Notes under the pieces: generated by a model
What the model saw: the letters and a program-made list of their open reading frames with translations, nothing else
Told to the model about the DNA's origin: nothing
Databases searched by the model: none
Source of the DNA: Candidatus Woesearchaeota archaeon
GTDB taxonomy: Archaea > Nanobdellota > Nanobdellia > Woesearchaeales > B29-G15
Direction of reading: 5' to 3'
Length of the DNA: 8,684 nt
NCBI GenBank assembly: GCA_003650585.1
Contig: QMQS01000039.1
Span: forward strand, 1-8,684
In this document: piece after piece, positions 1 through 7,227 of the stretch
Layout of the letters: each line of letters starts with the position of its first letter
How positions within the stretch are numbered: position 1 is the stretch's first letter
Program-made: the position numbers and the translations under genes

Positions 1-1
1 C

Positions 2-3000
2 CCTATCCTCAATAACTTGCAAATATCTCCTCGGTTTATGCTTGGTAGCCCGATAAATGTTAGTGTGGATGTAATGGATAACATAGGCATATCTTCTGTG
101 CTGCTTTATTATAGCACAAATGCCAACCCAAATTGGACTCAAATCCAACTCATAGGCGATGAGTATGGAAATTTCACAATTGATAATGAGGATGTTGACA
201 AGGTAAATATAAAACTCATTGCAAGGGACACCTACAACAACTCACTCACTTACCTTGTGCTACCTGCCTCTCGAATTGCAGAAAATGTGACAATCACACT
301 TTACCCTTCCTCAGATGTAGTCTATCCTGGAAAAAGCTTAAATGTGTCTGGGCTTTGTTCCCAAACCTCTGGAGTGGGATGTTATAAGTTTTTGTTGGAC
401 TATTACTTGGACGGTGCGTATCAAGGCACCTTGAGGGCAACTTCCTATTGGTGGGATAGCTACCCGAGTAGTTTTAGCACAACTCTGGAAATACCCCAAC
501 AGCTAAGCCAAGAGTACGTAAACATTAGCTTTGCTTTTAGGGGTACTGGAATATTTAGCCCTACTATTGCATGGACAAATGTTAGTGTTAATCAACTGGA
601 TCATGATGTTGGTGTCTATGAACTTTATGTTGGAGAATTGAGTGTTGGACAATCCACCAATATTACTGTCAAAGTGATAAACAATGGTATTTCTCAAGAG
701 ACAGGATTGAACCTTAGTTTGTATGTCAATGGTGTTCTAAAATCAAGGAGAATTATAGCTCAACTTAATGCCTCTCAACAAATGGAGGTGAGGTTTAATT
801 TTACCCCAGAAACACCTGGACGTTTCAACTTTAGTGTGTATGTAGAGCCAGTTGTAGATGAGGATTACCTAGCAAATAATCGTATTTCATATGTTAAGAG
901 TTTTGGTCCAGATGTGTCTGGTTGGCTACTCATAGATAACTGGAACTACAAGCTTAATGAGAGCATAACCTGCGAGATTCATACTGAAAATCTGGGCGAT
1001 AGTACTTCAAACAACATAACTGTGATTGTGTATGACATTTACAAGTACACAACCCTATGGGCTGATTATGATGAAACCCAGAATGTGTTGTTTAATGGCA
1101 CATATTACAATATAAGTGTGATGAGGATTGACTCAGACCATGCTATGGTGAACATAAGTTACAGCGGTTCTAAAGAGGCACACACTCTAGTTGAGCATGG
1201 CGTGATGAGATTGAGCAATGGCATATTGTTAAAATTAATGTATCTGTATTCCTATGATGCTGATATTCTCCTTGGGCTAGCTAGCGAATACACTCTTAAC
1301 ATGTCTGGGCTTGTCCCTTATGAATTTAGGATTGCTACTATAAATATCACGCCCACAGAATTGGGTTGGCATCGCATCAGCCTGATGTTAAACACATCTC
1401 CTGATAGTGATTACACAAACAACTATGATTATGATTCATTTATGGTTAGAAAGGATGCTCCAGATGTTTCAGTTTGGCTCTTTAGTCAGGGTTCATTCCC
1501 AGTGAATCATACAAGTATGGTTGAAGCAAGTATCTACAACTGGGGATACAGAGCAACTAATGTTTTGAATGCCACCCTTGGGATTGTTTATGACCCCTCA
1601 ACTGTTTATGGTTATTTGAACACAAACTTCTCTGTTACCCATAATGGGATAACTTATAATATTACAGCCCAAAGATTGGATGATGGTCATCTTAAGCTAG
1701 AAGTGGATTACAACGGTACCAATGAAAGCATTAACCTCTCCTTATGGGGGTATGGCACACTGAGCAATGGAGTCATTTTGAGTGTGCTTGATTTGTGGTC
1801 GAGTTATTTATACCTTTTACTGGGTGATGATGTGTATCTTAAGAACTACACCTTTCCAAGCTTGGATGTTAGTGACATGGAAGAGGTTGAGTTAAACCTA
1901 ACTTTTAACAAACTTGGCTATCATCTATTAAAGTTGTTTGTTAACTCAAGCGAGGATAACAACTTCAACGACAACTATGATTACACATGGGCCTATGTAA
2001 AGAAATTTGGCCCAGACTTATTTATCTCACCATCCTACGAGAGTAAGTGCGGCATAAACACTACCTCGGAAATTAGAGTGTGGATGTATAATGGAGGAAC
2101 ACAAAATGCTTCTAATTTTACACTAACTTTTTATGACCTTTACAACTACACTGTTGATTACATTGATTATGATGAACCTTGGGTCATTACATTTGGCGGG
2201 GTGAACTACACTCTATATCTAACTCTAAGAGATGATGACAAAGTAAGGTTAAACATAACCTACAACAATCACACCAAAATAGCAGAACTTTACGAGGATG
2301 GTTTTGTGGTTCTCAACAATTCTATCATAGTTTCGATACGGCGAGTTTATTCTACTTATAGTGATGTTATTCTTGGGGTTGGGGATTCCAAGCAATACAA
2401 CATCTCTTGTTTAGGATTTTATGACTCCACCACATTGTATATTAATTGGACACCAACTGTAATGGGCTTCCATTACTTATTGCTATTTGGAAATGCCTCA
2501 AATGAGGTGACAATGAGCGATAATTATTACATTTTCCTTGTTAATGTGATAGAGAACGCACCTGATTTGGGTTTGAGTTTGTATATGCCAGAGTATATTC
2601 CTGTTAACAAAACCACCCAAGCAAGAGTGCGCGTTTCTAACAATGGGGTTAAGAATGCCTCTAATGCCAACCTCACGCTATACCTATGGTGGGATGACCT
2701 AACTACATATGCCCAACTCAATACCACTACAGAAGTTGAGTTTAATGGTACCTCTTATACCCTATATTGTAAAAATATCGACGACACATATCTAATGCTA
2801 AATTTGACCTACAATGGTACCACCAAGAGTTTAATTGTGAAAAACAAAGGCCCATTCAAACTTGAGAACGGGCATTATCTAACTATAACTCTCTACTCTT
2901 ATGCTCCAACCAATTTCTGGATTAGGTTTGCACAGGGTGAAGCTGTGTATTCTAAGATGGTTGATGCTGAGGTGGGGAGCAAACAATATGTGTACTTTAA

Positions 3001-5380
3001 TATCACGCCAGTGCGACTTGGACAAATGGATAGTTATGCATACATAAGTGTACCAGAGGACGCTGACTTGAGTGATAACAATGACTACATGAGTGTATGG
3101 GTTAAGGAGGACGCTGTTGATGTTAAAGCAAGAGTTTACACTGACTATATAATCGCAAACAACACTGACGTGAATGTCTATGTGATGCTAGAGAATGTTG
3201 GTACTAAAGATGCACACAATATTACCATTTATCTGTATCTTGATGGAGAGCTTTACAACCAAACTGTGATTGAGCTTTTGAGCTATCAAGGCTCAACCAC
3301 ATGGGTTAACACGTGGCACTCTCATGGTTTGGGTTCACACAATTGGAGTGTAGTTGTAACGGCATTAAACGATATTGGAGCTGAGAACAACATTGCTGAT
3401 GATGAGATTTATGTCTATACTTTAGTAAACAGGACCATAACACTTATCAACAGCACTGGTGGAAACATGAGCGCTTTGGTTCATCTCTTGGACTCCTCCA
3501 AGACGTATAAAATAAATGGTACTAAGCGTGTTGAGATTATGTTTCCCCACTCAGGTTTAAACTTTGTAGCCGCATATAGCAATATGGAGTATGACCTAAC
3601 TTTTTTCGAGTCTCAAACACAGAAGAATCTGAGTGCAGTGGTGGAGTTCTATCCCAACATTGGTTACAAACACCTAATTCAAGCATTTAAAGCTGATTGG
3701 GACTTTAAGAATACATATGTGTACATCACTGCTAATCCTGTTCCTGAGGAGCTCGACTCCAAAGAGGTTTGGATTTATGGGTGTGAGGATTGGAACTTCT
3801 CTTCGAGAAATTGCGAGTCGGGTTGGAGCAGACTAGGTGGTTCTATAACTGCATATGGGGAGGAGCTCATTGCTCATGTAGGGAATACAAATATTTCCAC
3901 ATTTGCATTGGCTGAGAGAGACACAGACTTCGATGGAATTCCTGACTCCCATGACAATGATATGGATGGGGACGGTGTGAACAACAGTATTGACAACTGC
4001 CCCAGCAAATACAACCCAAAACAGAGGGATGTGGACGGAGATGGCTATGGTGACAGGTGTGATTCTGACTTAGATGGTGATGGTATAATAGACTCTAAAG
4101 ACCCAGTGGTGGGTTTGCTGGCTAATATCAATTCGAATAGAGTTCTGCGTGTGAAACTTGGAAACTCAACCAACCTCACTAGAAACTTCAGCGGTGTTCA
4201 ACGGGTTAGGTTCTTGCTTGGCAATAGAACATTGCTGAGGTTTGCTTTCAATTTTAATAGGGCAAAATTACGCCTGGACAACCTCACAATAAAGACCCAA
4301 CCCGATTCAAGCAATATTGGGTATGTATTCATTCGAGGGATTAACCTCACAGGCCAAAATGGTACAAAAACAGTAACCATTGATAGAAAAAACAGCGGCA
4401 GTTCTAGAGTATGCATAAAAGATGCTGAGGTTTTGAACATTACAGAACTCAGCTCTGCTTGCGATGGGGTAAATGAAACACTAATTCTGTGTGATGGTAC
4501 TCTGCAGAATGGATACAACTGTACAATGAATTCAACTGCTTTTGTTGTCACAGGGCTAAGACACTCTGCAGTCAAGGAGTATGTGAGCTCAAGCTCAAGG
4601 AGGTCGAGTGGTGGAGGGGCTAGCACCTTAACAGGGTATGTACCTGCATGCATGCCAGAGTTCAATTGTAGTGAGTGGGGTAAATGCTTTGCCAATGGAA
4701 CCCAGTCAAGGGTTTGTGTAAACACCTGCACCGGAGAGAACAAAACAGAGCACAGGAACTGCACTTACAATCCCTGTGCAAATGGTGTGTTAGATGAAGG
4801 AGAGAGTGATGTGGACTGTGGGGGTGTTTGCTCACCTTGTCCTAACGGCAGGGCTTGTAAGAAGGATGACGATTGCATAAACAAATGTCACCCGATTGAG
4901 TTTGTGTGTTACACACCACAAGGGATTGAAGAAACCAGACCAATTGAGGAGAGTTGCTCAGATGGTATACAAAATCAAGGAGAGGAAGGCACTGATTGTG
5001 GTGGACCTTGCCCCCCATGTCAAGAGGAAGTTAGTGAGAAGGAGCCTGGGTTAGCATGGTGGGTCTACCTCATTATTGGGCTTGGGCTTGGCTCGTTTAT
5101 AGCATCTATTGGCTATATCCTCTTCGCGGTTGTTATTCCGATGATAAGTCATAGGAAAGAGTCAAAGATAGATTCTATGATCTCGCAAGCAAAGGAAGCA
5201 ATCCAAACACAGGATATCAAAACAGCAGTTAAACTCTACAAGCAAATTTATCGCATTTACCAATCATTGCCGCATGAGATGAAGCAAGACATACACGATA
5301 GGGTTATGGATTTATACTATGAGATTTTGGCAGCATACCATCTCAAATACCCTTTCCTCAATCTAAAGGATTTGCTATAA
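2..5380 (+). CDS. Giant cell-surface protein, 5' end outside window (CARDB-like repeats, TSP3 repeats, Cys-rich modules, C-terminal membrane anchor)
   Basis: The frame is open back to base 2, so the protein starts upstream; residues here are numbered from the Leu codon at 17. Order: Ig-like beta region to ~194; six CARDB-like units 195-1138; a beta domain 1139-1300 containing a C-x9-C-E-S-G-W motif (C1256, C1266); thrombospondin type 3 calcium repeats 1302-1364 rich in DxDGDG; another beta domain with four Cys to ~1523; a Ser/Gly linker 1524-1537; a TSP1-like module with EWGKC (from C1545); two CGGxCxPC modules (1587-1608, 1647-1668); a membrane helix 1681-1710; and a basic helical cytosolic tail 1711-1787. 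By hand count there are about 75 N-x-S/T sequons, all before the helix, so the long part is outside the cell. The likely role is S-layer-like coat or adhesin; this is inferred from architecture, and no ligand can be named. The gene ends 1 base before the convergent winged-helix gene. Confidence 0.9.
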   Translation, partial: PILNNLQISPRFMLGSPINVSVDVMDNIGISSVLLYYSTNANPNWTQIQLIGDEYGNFTIDNEDVDKVNIKLIARDTYNNSLTYLVLPASRIAENVTITLYPSSDVVYPGKSLNVSGLCSQTSGVGCYKFLLDYYLDGAYQGTLRATSYWWDSYPSSFSTTLEIPQQLSQEYVNISFAFRGTGIFSPTIAWTNVSVNQLDHDVGVYELYVGELSVGQSTNITVKVINNGISQETGLNLSLYVNGVLKSRRIIAQLNASQQMEVRFNFTPETPGRFNFSVYVEPVVDEDYLANNRISYVKSFGPDVSGWLLIDNWNYKLNESITCEIHTENLGDSTSNNITVIVYDIYKYTTLWADYDETQNVLFNGTYYNISVMRIDSDHAMVNISYSGSKEAHTLVEHGVMRLSNGILLKLMYLYSYDADILLGLASEYTLNMSGLVPYEFRIATINITPTELGWHRISLMLNTSPDSDYTNNYDYDSFMVRKDAPDVSVWLFSQGSFPVNHTSMVEASIYNWGYRATNVLNATLGIVYDPSTVYGYLNTNFSVTHNGITYNITAQRLDDGHLKLEVDYNGTNESINLSLWGYGTLSNGVILSVLDLWSSYLYLLLGDDVYLKNYTFPSLDVSDMEEVELNLTFNKLGYHLLKLFVNSSEDNNFNDNYDYTWAYVKKFGPDLFISPSYESKCGINTTSEIRVWMYNGGTQNASNFTLTFYDLYNYTVDYIDYDEPWVITFGGVNYTLYLTLRDDDKVRLNITYNNHTKIAELYEDGFVVLNNSIIVSIRRVYSTYSDVILGVGDSKQYNISCLGFYDSTTLYINWTPTVMGFHYLLLFGNASNEVTMSDNYYIFLVNVIENAPDLGLSLYMPEYIPVNKTTQARVRVSNNGVKNASNANLTLYLWWDDLTTYAQLNTTTEVEFNGTSYTLYCKNIDDTYLMLNLTYNGTTKSLIVKNKGPFKLENGHYLTITLYSYAPTNFWIRFAQGEAVYSKMVDAEVGSKQYVYFNITPVRLGQMDSYAYISVPEDADLSDNNDYMSVWVKEDAVDVKARVYTDYIIANNTDVNVYVMLENVGTKDAHNITIYLYLDGELYNQTVIELLSYQGSTTWVNTWHSHGLGSHNWSVVVTALNDIGAENNIADDEIYVYTLVNRTITLINSTGGNMSALVHLLDSSKTYKINGTKRVEIMFPHSGLNFVAAYSNMEYDLTFFESQTQKNLSAVVEFYPNIGYKHLIQAFKADWDFKNTYVYITANPVPEELDSKEVWIYGCEDWNFSSRNCESGWSRLGGSITAYGEELIAHVGNTNISTFALAERDTDFDGIPDSHDNDMDGDGVNNSIDNCPSKYNPKQRDVDGDGYGDRCDSDLDGDGIIDSKDPVVGLLANINSNRVLRVKLGNSTNLTRNFSGVQRVRFLLGNRTLLRFAFNFNRAKLRLDNLTIKTQPDSSNIGYVFIRGINLTGQNGTKTVTIDRKNSGSSRVCIKDAEVLNITELSSACDGVNETLILCDGTLQNGYNCTMNSTAFVVTGLRHSAVKEYVSSSSRRSSGGGASTLTGYVPACMPEFNCSEWGKCFANGTQSRVCVNTCTGENKTEHRNCTYNPCANGVLDEGESDVDCGGVCSPCPNGRACKKDDDCINKCHPIEFVCYTPQGIEETRPIEESCSDGIQNQGEEGTDCGGPCPPCQEEVSEKEPGLAWWVYLIIGLGLGSFIASIGYILFAVVIPMISHRKESKIDSMISQAKEAIQTQDIKTAVKLYKQIYRIYQSLPHEMKQDIHDRVMDLYYEILAAYHLKYPFLNLKDLL
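599..3430 (+). repeat. Six tandem CARDB-like protein repeats, four carrying an ~80-residue insert
   Basis: Protein-level repeats within the surface protein. The conserved Asp of the opening 'PDV/VDV'-type strand falls at residues 197, 299, 483, 667, 850 and 1035, so the spacing is 102, 184, 184, 183 and 185. Each unit ends with an 'LG-aromatic' beta-strand motif and a 'D..NDYxxxxVxK' closing strand. From the opening Asp to the late Gly the distance is 71 residues in units 1 and 6 but 150-152 in units 2-5. The extra segment has an FNG-type turn (359, 542, 726, 909), an N-I/L-S/T-Y-N-G strand and an L-x-NG-turn, ending near 'ILLG'. Approximate unit boundaries on DNA are 599, 902, 1454, 2006, 2555 and 3110, with the end near 3430. 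Nucleotide identity between units is low, so this is an old duplication. CARDB is an adhesion-type Ig-like fold; the assignment is by motif and not by search. Confidence 0.8.
3920..4108 (+). other. Thrombospondin type 3 calcium-binding repeat region within the surface protein
   Basis: Residues 1302-1364 carry repeated acidic D-x-D-x-D-G motifs (DTDFDGIPDS, DMDGDGVNNS, DVDGDGYGD, DLDGDGIIDS) with one Cys pair of the DNCP...DRCD type. In this family the Asp side chains bind strings of calcium ions and make a rigid stalk-like region. Here it sits between two beta domains, membrane-proximal to the CARDB array, so it probably acts as a calcium-stiffened spacer in the extracellular part. Confidence 0.9.
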
Positions 5381-5381
5381 T

Positions 5382-5654
5382 TCACAAACCAAAGGTCTTC
5401 TCAAACTCTTTCATTTGACGCATCTGCATTAGAAACTTAAGCCCTGGTTGGGTTATGGTAATATACTCATGGTTCTCTTCTTGGAGGGTTTCAACAAGAC
5501 CCTTCTGTATTAACTCGCTCAGATAAGCCCGCATCTGGTTGTGTGAGAGGTTAGCCTTATACATAAGATGGGTGGGCTTTATCTTTCCCCCCTTGCTTTG
5601 TATTACAGAGAGAATATCTAAAATGATATCACTCCTTTCTCTTCTTCTTCCCAT
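5382..5654 (-). CDS. Small winged-helix DNA-binding protein (archaeal HTH_45-like)
   Basis: A 90-residue, single-domain protein. It has a basic N-terminus (GRRRER), helix 1 at about 8-20, a helix-turn-helix at 27-50 (KPTHLMYKANLSHNQMRAYLSELIQKGL), a beta-wing at 53-68 and a C-terminal helix at 69-88 that may dimerise. The 'T-H-L-M-Y-K-A-N-L-S' stretch is the hallmark of small archaeal winged-helix regulators of the HTH_45 type, and the length fits. It is the second gene of a minus-strand pair: its ATG at 5654 lies inside the end of the upstream membrane-protein gene (26-base overlap), so it is probably translated by coupling. No later in-frame Met falls before the core fold. The likely role is transcriptional regulation; its target is unknown. 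Confidence 0.85.
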   Translation of the reverse strand: MGRRRERSDIILDILSVIQSKGGKIKPTHLMYKANLSHNQMRAYLSELIQKGLVETLQEENHEYITITQPGLKFLMQMRQMKEFEKTFGL

Positions 5655-6330
5655 CTTTAAGTGTCCTCATAAGGGTTAAAAACAGCCCGAGGTAACCGAG
5701 CAATTGAATTAACTCTGCCACAACATAGAGTGTCTGACTTAAACCAACGAAAACAAATAAGAGCTGGCTTAGGGTGATTATAGTGAAACTAAAGAGGAGT
5801 GTCTTGGTTGCCAGGTTGCGAGTTTTGGTAAAGTTCACATAGTACTGCCATGTTATAGCACAGAGTAGCATGAGGGATGTTATATGAAAAACATAGTAAG
5901 CATTTCTGCTAAAGTAGGTTAGCACTGTTATGAGATACACCATGATTGCTACACTTATTCTGCTTTGTTTGATATATATGGAATAGAGGATGTAAAGCCC
6001 AATTAGCATTAGAATTCTGTACATTAAGAACCCCACAAAGAAGAGAATATTAGATGCCCTTAGGACTGAGTAGGTTAGTGTTATGAAGCCAAGATGCCTT
6101 GTTTCAAGCACATAATAGTAGATGGTGAAATTGGTTATGATTTTAAAGAGAAAACCCAAAGCCATCAAGCCAAAGCCAAAGCATAGCAACAAATAGTTCT
6201 TGTTTCTTTTGTTAATCCTGTAATACTTCAAACTGAACCAAGCCACACAGAGTAGTACAACAATGCTAACAATATCTATCACAATATCCTTACCGTAGAA
6301 CCATCTCGGGCTATAGACTAGTTGTAGCAC
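5629..6330 (-). CDS. Seven-helix integral membrane protein, possible sensor
   Basis: A 233-residue, very hydrophobic protein with seven predicted membrane segments at about 15-36, 46-73, 94-120, 124-140, 144-165, 175-197 and 201-222. The basic loop after helix 1 (KYYRINKRNKN) and the Lys/Arg-rich C-terminus (DGKKKRKE) suggest an outside N-terminus and an inside C-terminus, the topology of many 7TM sensor modules. No catalytic or transport motif is visible, and there is no soluble output domain. The start is GTG at 6330, supported by a TATA-like box centred 26 bases upstream, which implies a leaderless mRNA; no in-frame ATG/GTG/TTG start was found upstream. It is followed, with overlap, by a winged-helix gene, so a membrane sensor and regulator pair is a reasonable inference. 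The family is not recognised by name. Confidence 0.8.
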   Translation of the reverse strand: MLQLVYSPRWFYGKDIVIDIVSIVVLLCVAWFSLKYYRINKRNKNYLLLCFGFGLMALGFLFKIITNFTIYYYVLETRHLGFITLTYSVLRASNILFFVGFLMYRILMLIGLYILYSIYIKQSRISVAIMVYLITVLTYFSRNAYYVFHITSLMLLCAITWQYYVNFTKTRNLATKTLLFSFTIITLSQLLFVFVGLSQTLYVVAELIQLLGYLGLFLTLMRTLKDGKKKRKE

Positions 6331-6351
6331 ACTTGGAGTGCTGCTGGCTTG

Positions 6352-6360
6352 ATTTAAAAA
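6352..6360 (-). promoter_or_regulatory. TATA-like box for the membrane protein/winged-helix pair
   Basis: The minus strand reads TTTTTAAAT here. Its centre is about 26 bases before the GTG at 6330, which would put the transcription start at or next to the start codon. Confidence 0.6.
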
Positions 6361-6398
6361 TCTTATGAAAGATGCATACAGAACTTTGTTTCACAGAG

Positions 6399-6406
6399 TA
6401 TAAAAG
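6399..6406 (+). promoter_or_regulatory. TATA box for the 59-residue protein gene
   Basis: TATAAAAG is preceded by a purine-rich stretch (CACAGAG) in the BRE position. The usual 26-27-base spacing puts the transcription start near 6429, just before the ribosome-binding site at 6431. This box and the minus-strand box at 6352 are divergent, 40-50 bases apart. Confidence 0.7.
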
Positions 6407-6430
6407 CAAGGTTTCAGGGTTAGCATGCTT

Positions 6431-6436
6431 GAGGTG
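6431..6436 (+). promoter_or_regulatory. Shine-Dalgarno site that decides the start of the 59-residue protein
   Basis: GAGGTG matches the archaeal anti-SD and lies 6 bases before ATG 6443 (3 before ATG 6440). The further-upstream ATG at 6425 lies before this site and also before the predicted transcript start, so it is disfavoured. Confidence 0.65.
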
Positions 6437-6442
6437 GGCATG

Positions 6443-6622
6443 ATGGCAAGAGGACAAACAAGACACTATTTAAGAACCAAGCTTGGTTTTACTTATGATT
6501 TTGATTATAATGAGGATTTTGGAGAGAGTGGATGGCACAGATGGTTGGAATTGCAGTTTGAAAAGGAGAAAAGGAGACGACATTGGCTTAATGAGAAGGG
6601 TCAATGGAAAGTGAAGACTTAG
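6443..6622 (+). CDS. Small basic Trp-rich protein of unknown function
   Basis: The protein is 59 residues from ATG 6443 (60 from ATG 6440, 65 from ATG 6425). The 6443 start is preferred for its GAGGTG site and promoter position. The composition is very charged: a basic start (ARGQTRHYLRTK), an acidic/aromatic middle (YDFDYNEDF) and a Lys/Arg-rich end (EKEKRRRHW). It has four Trp (31, 34, 48, 55), no Cys, no membrane segment and no signal peptide. It is likely soluble and could bind nucleic acid or ribosome, but that rests only on composition. It has its own promoter, and the next gene, 59 bases on, also has one. I do not recognise the family. A real gene is supported by promoter, SD and start lining up. 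Confidence 0.65.
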   Translation: MARGQTRHYLRTKLGFTYDFDYNEDFGESGWHRWLELQFEKEKRRRHWLNEKGQWKVKT

Positions 6623-6651
6623 CCCTTGTAACCTCTTGAATGCAGAAAAGC

Positions 6652-6659
6652 TTAAATAT
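6652..6659 (+). promoter_or_regulatory. TATA-like box for the two-helix membrane protein gene
   Basis: TTAAATAT is preceded by a BRE-like GAAAAGC. The centre is about 26-27 bases before ATG 6682, suggesting leaderless transcription. An AGAGG at 6671-6675 would be a usable SD only if the transcript starts earlier, so the mode of initiation is ambiguous. Confidence 0.65.
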
Positions 6660-6681
6660 TTTAAATTAAGAGAGGCATTGG

Positions 6682-7221
6682 ATGATTACTCTTGAGGAGA
6701 GGGTCAATCTACATGAGCACCTCATTGCTAAGGGGTTTGTTCCAAATTTCAAAGGAGAAAAAACAACCCTTTACCATCATCCAAATCCTGATGGTGCTTC
6801 TCCCAACACCTCTCTGGTTCTGGTAACAGAGTGTTTACCTGATGGGCACTACAAAGTGATTCATGCTCCAAACGCCAATCGCTCCCCGCACTCAGACAAC
6901 ATAGAAGCTCTTGTGAGTGGTTTGGTGAGGGATTATCGCATTGGGTTGGGGCTCAATATGTTCATCAAAGGTGCAACAGGGGCAGGGTACGGAATGCTAA
7001 TCTCTATATTAGCTACAAATGGCAGCCCAGCTGCAGTATCCCACTTGAACTCTTCTCTTTTTTGGGTTAGTTTGGGTGTCACAGTTGTGGGGAGTGTGCT
7101 GAGTAAGGCGTTTGCTGGTTGGAATCCATTTTCAAATGTGAGGTACGGTTACCGTGCAGTTAGCTCAATAGGTGTGCCAGGGGTATATCCAGGACCTCTA
7201 TATAGATTTCTTGGGTTGTGA
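6682..7221 (+). CDS. Unrecognised membrane protein with soluble N-terminal domain and two C-terminal helices
   Basis: A 179-residue protein. Residues 1-88 form a soluble alpha/beta-looking domain (EERVNLHEHLIAKGF, later TSLVLVTECLPDGHYKVIHA) with several His but no metal motif I can assign. Two hydrophobic segments follow at about 92-111 (Gly-rich, GATGAGYGMLISIL) and 126-146 (LFWVSLGVTVVGSVLSKAF), then a Gly/Pro/Tyr-rich tail. With two helices, both the N-terminal domain and the tail should lie on the same side, probably the cytosol. There is no signal peptide. The ATG at 6682 fits a TATA box 26-27 bases upstream. It converges with the metalloprotease gene, with only 4 bases between stop codons. 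The function is unknown. Confidence 0.75.
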   Translation: MITLEERVNLHEHLIAKGFVPNFKGEKTTLYHHPNPDGASPNTSLVLVTECLPDGHYKVIHAPNANRSPHSDNIEALVSGLVRDYRIGLGLNMFIKGATGAGYGMLISILATNGSPAAVSHLNSSLFWVSLGVTVVGSVLSKAFAGWNPFSNVRYGYRAVSSIGVPGVYPGPLYRFLGL

Positions 7222-7227
7222 TTTTTT
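7222..7227 (+). terminator. Oligo-T terminator after the 179-residue protein gene
   Basis: Six T residues directly follow the TGA stop on the + strand. Short T runs without a hairpin are sufficient for archaeal termination. The run overlaps the stop codon of the convergent metalloprotease gene, for which it offers no termination signal in the other direction. Confidence 0.5.

Noticed and set aside
17..19. TTG at 17 as the start of the surface protein
   Set aside because: The frame continues open to base 2, the sequence before it reads like the same beta domain, and no signal peptide follows. The gene is cut by the window edge.
4198..4764. Minus-strand open frame of 188 codons inside the surface gene
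   Set aside because: It is antisense to well-defined domains (TSP1-like and adjacent), no promoter was seen, and its composition is that of a shadow frame. Shorter antisense frames at 503-697 and 2527-2727 and one in hisS (8466-8681) were rejected for the same reason.
6425..6442. ATG 6425 as start of the small basic protein
   Set aside because: It lies before the Shine-Dalgarno site and at or before the predicted transcript start; ATG 6443 fits both.
6651..6670. AT-rich imperfect palindrome CTTAA...TTAAG before the 179-residue gene
   Set aside because: Only five outer pairs match, and the sequence is explained by the TATA box region. It is too weak to call an operator.
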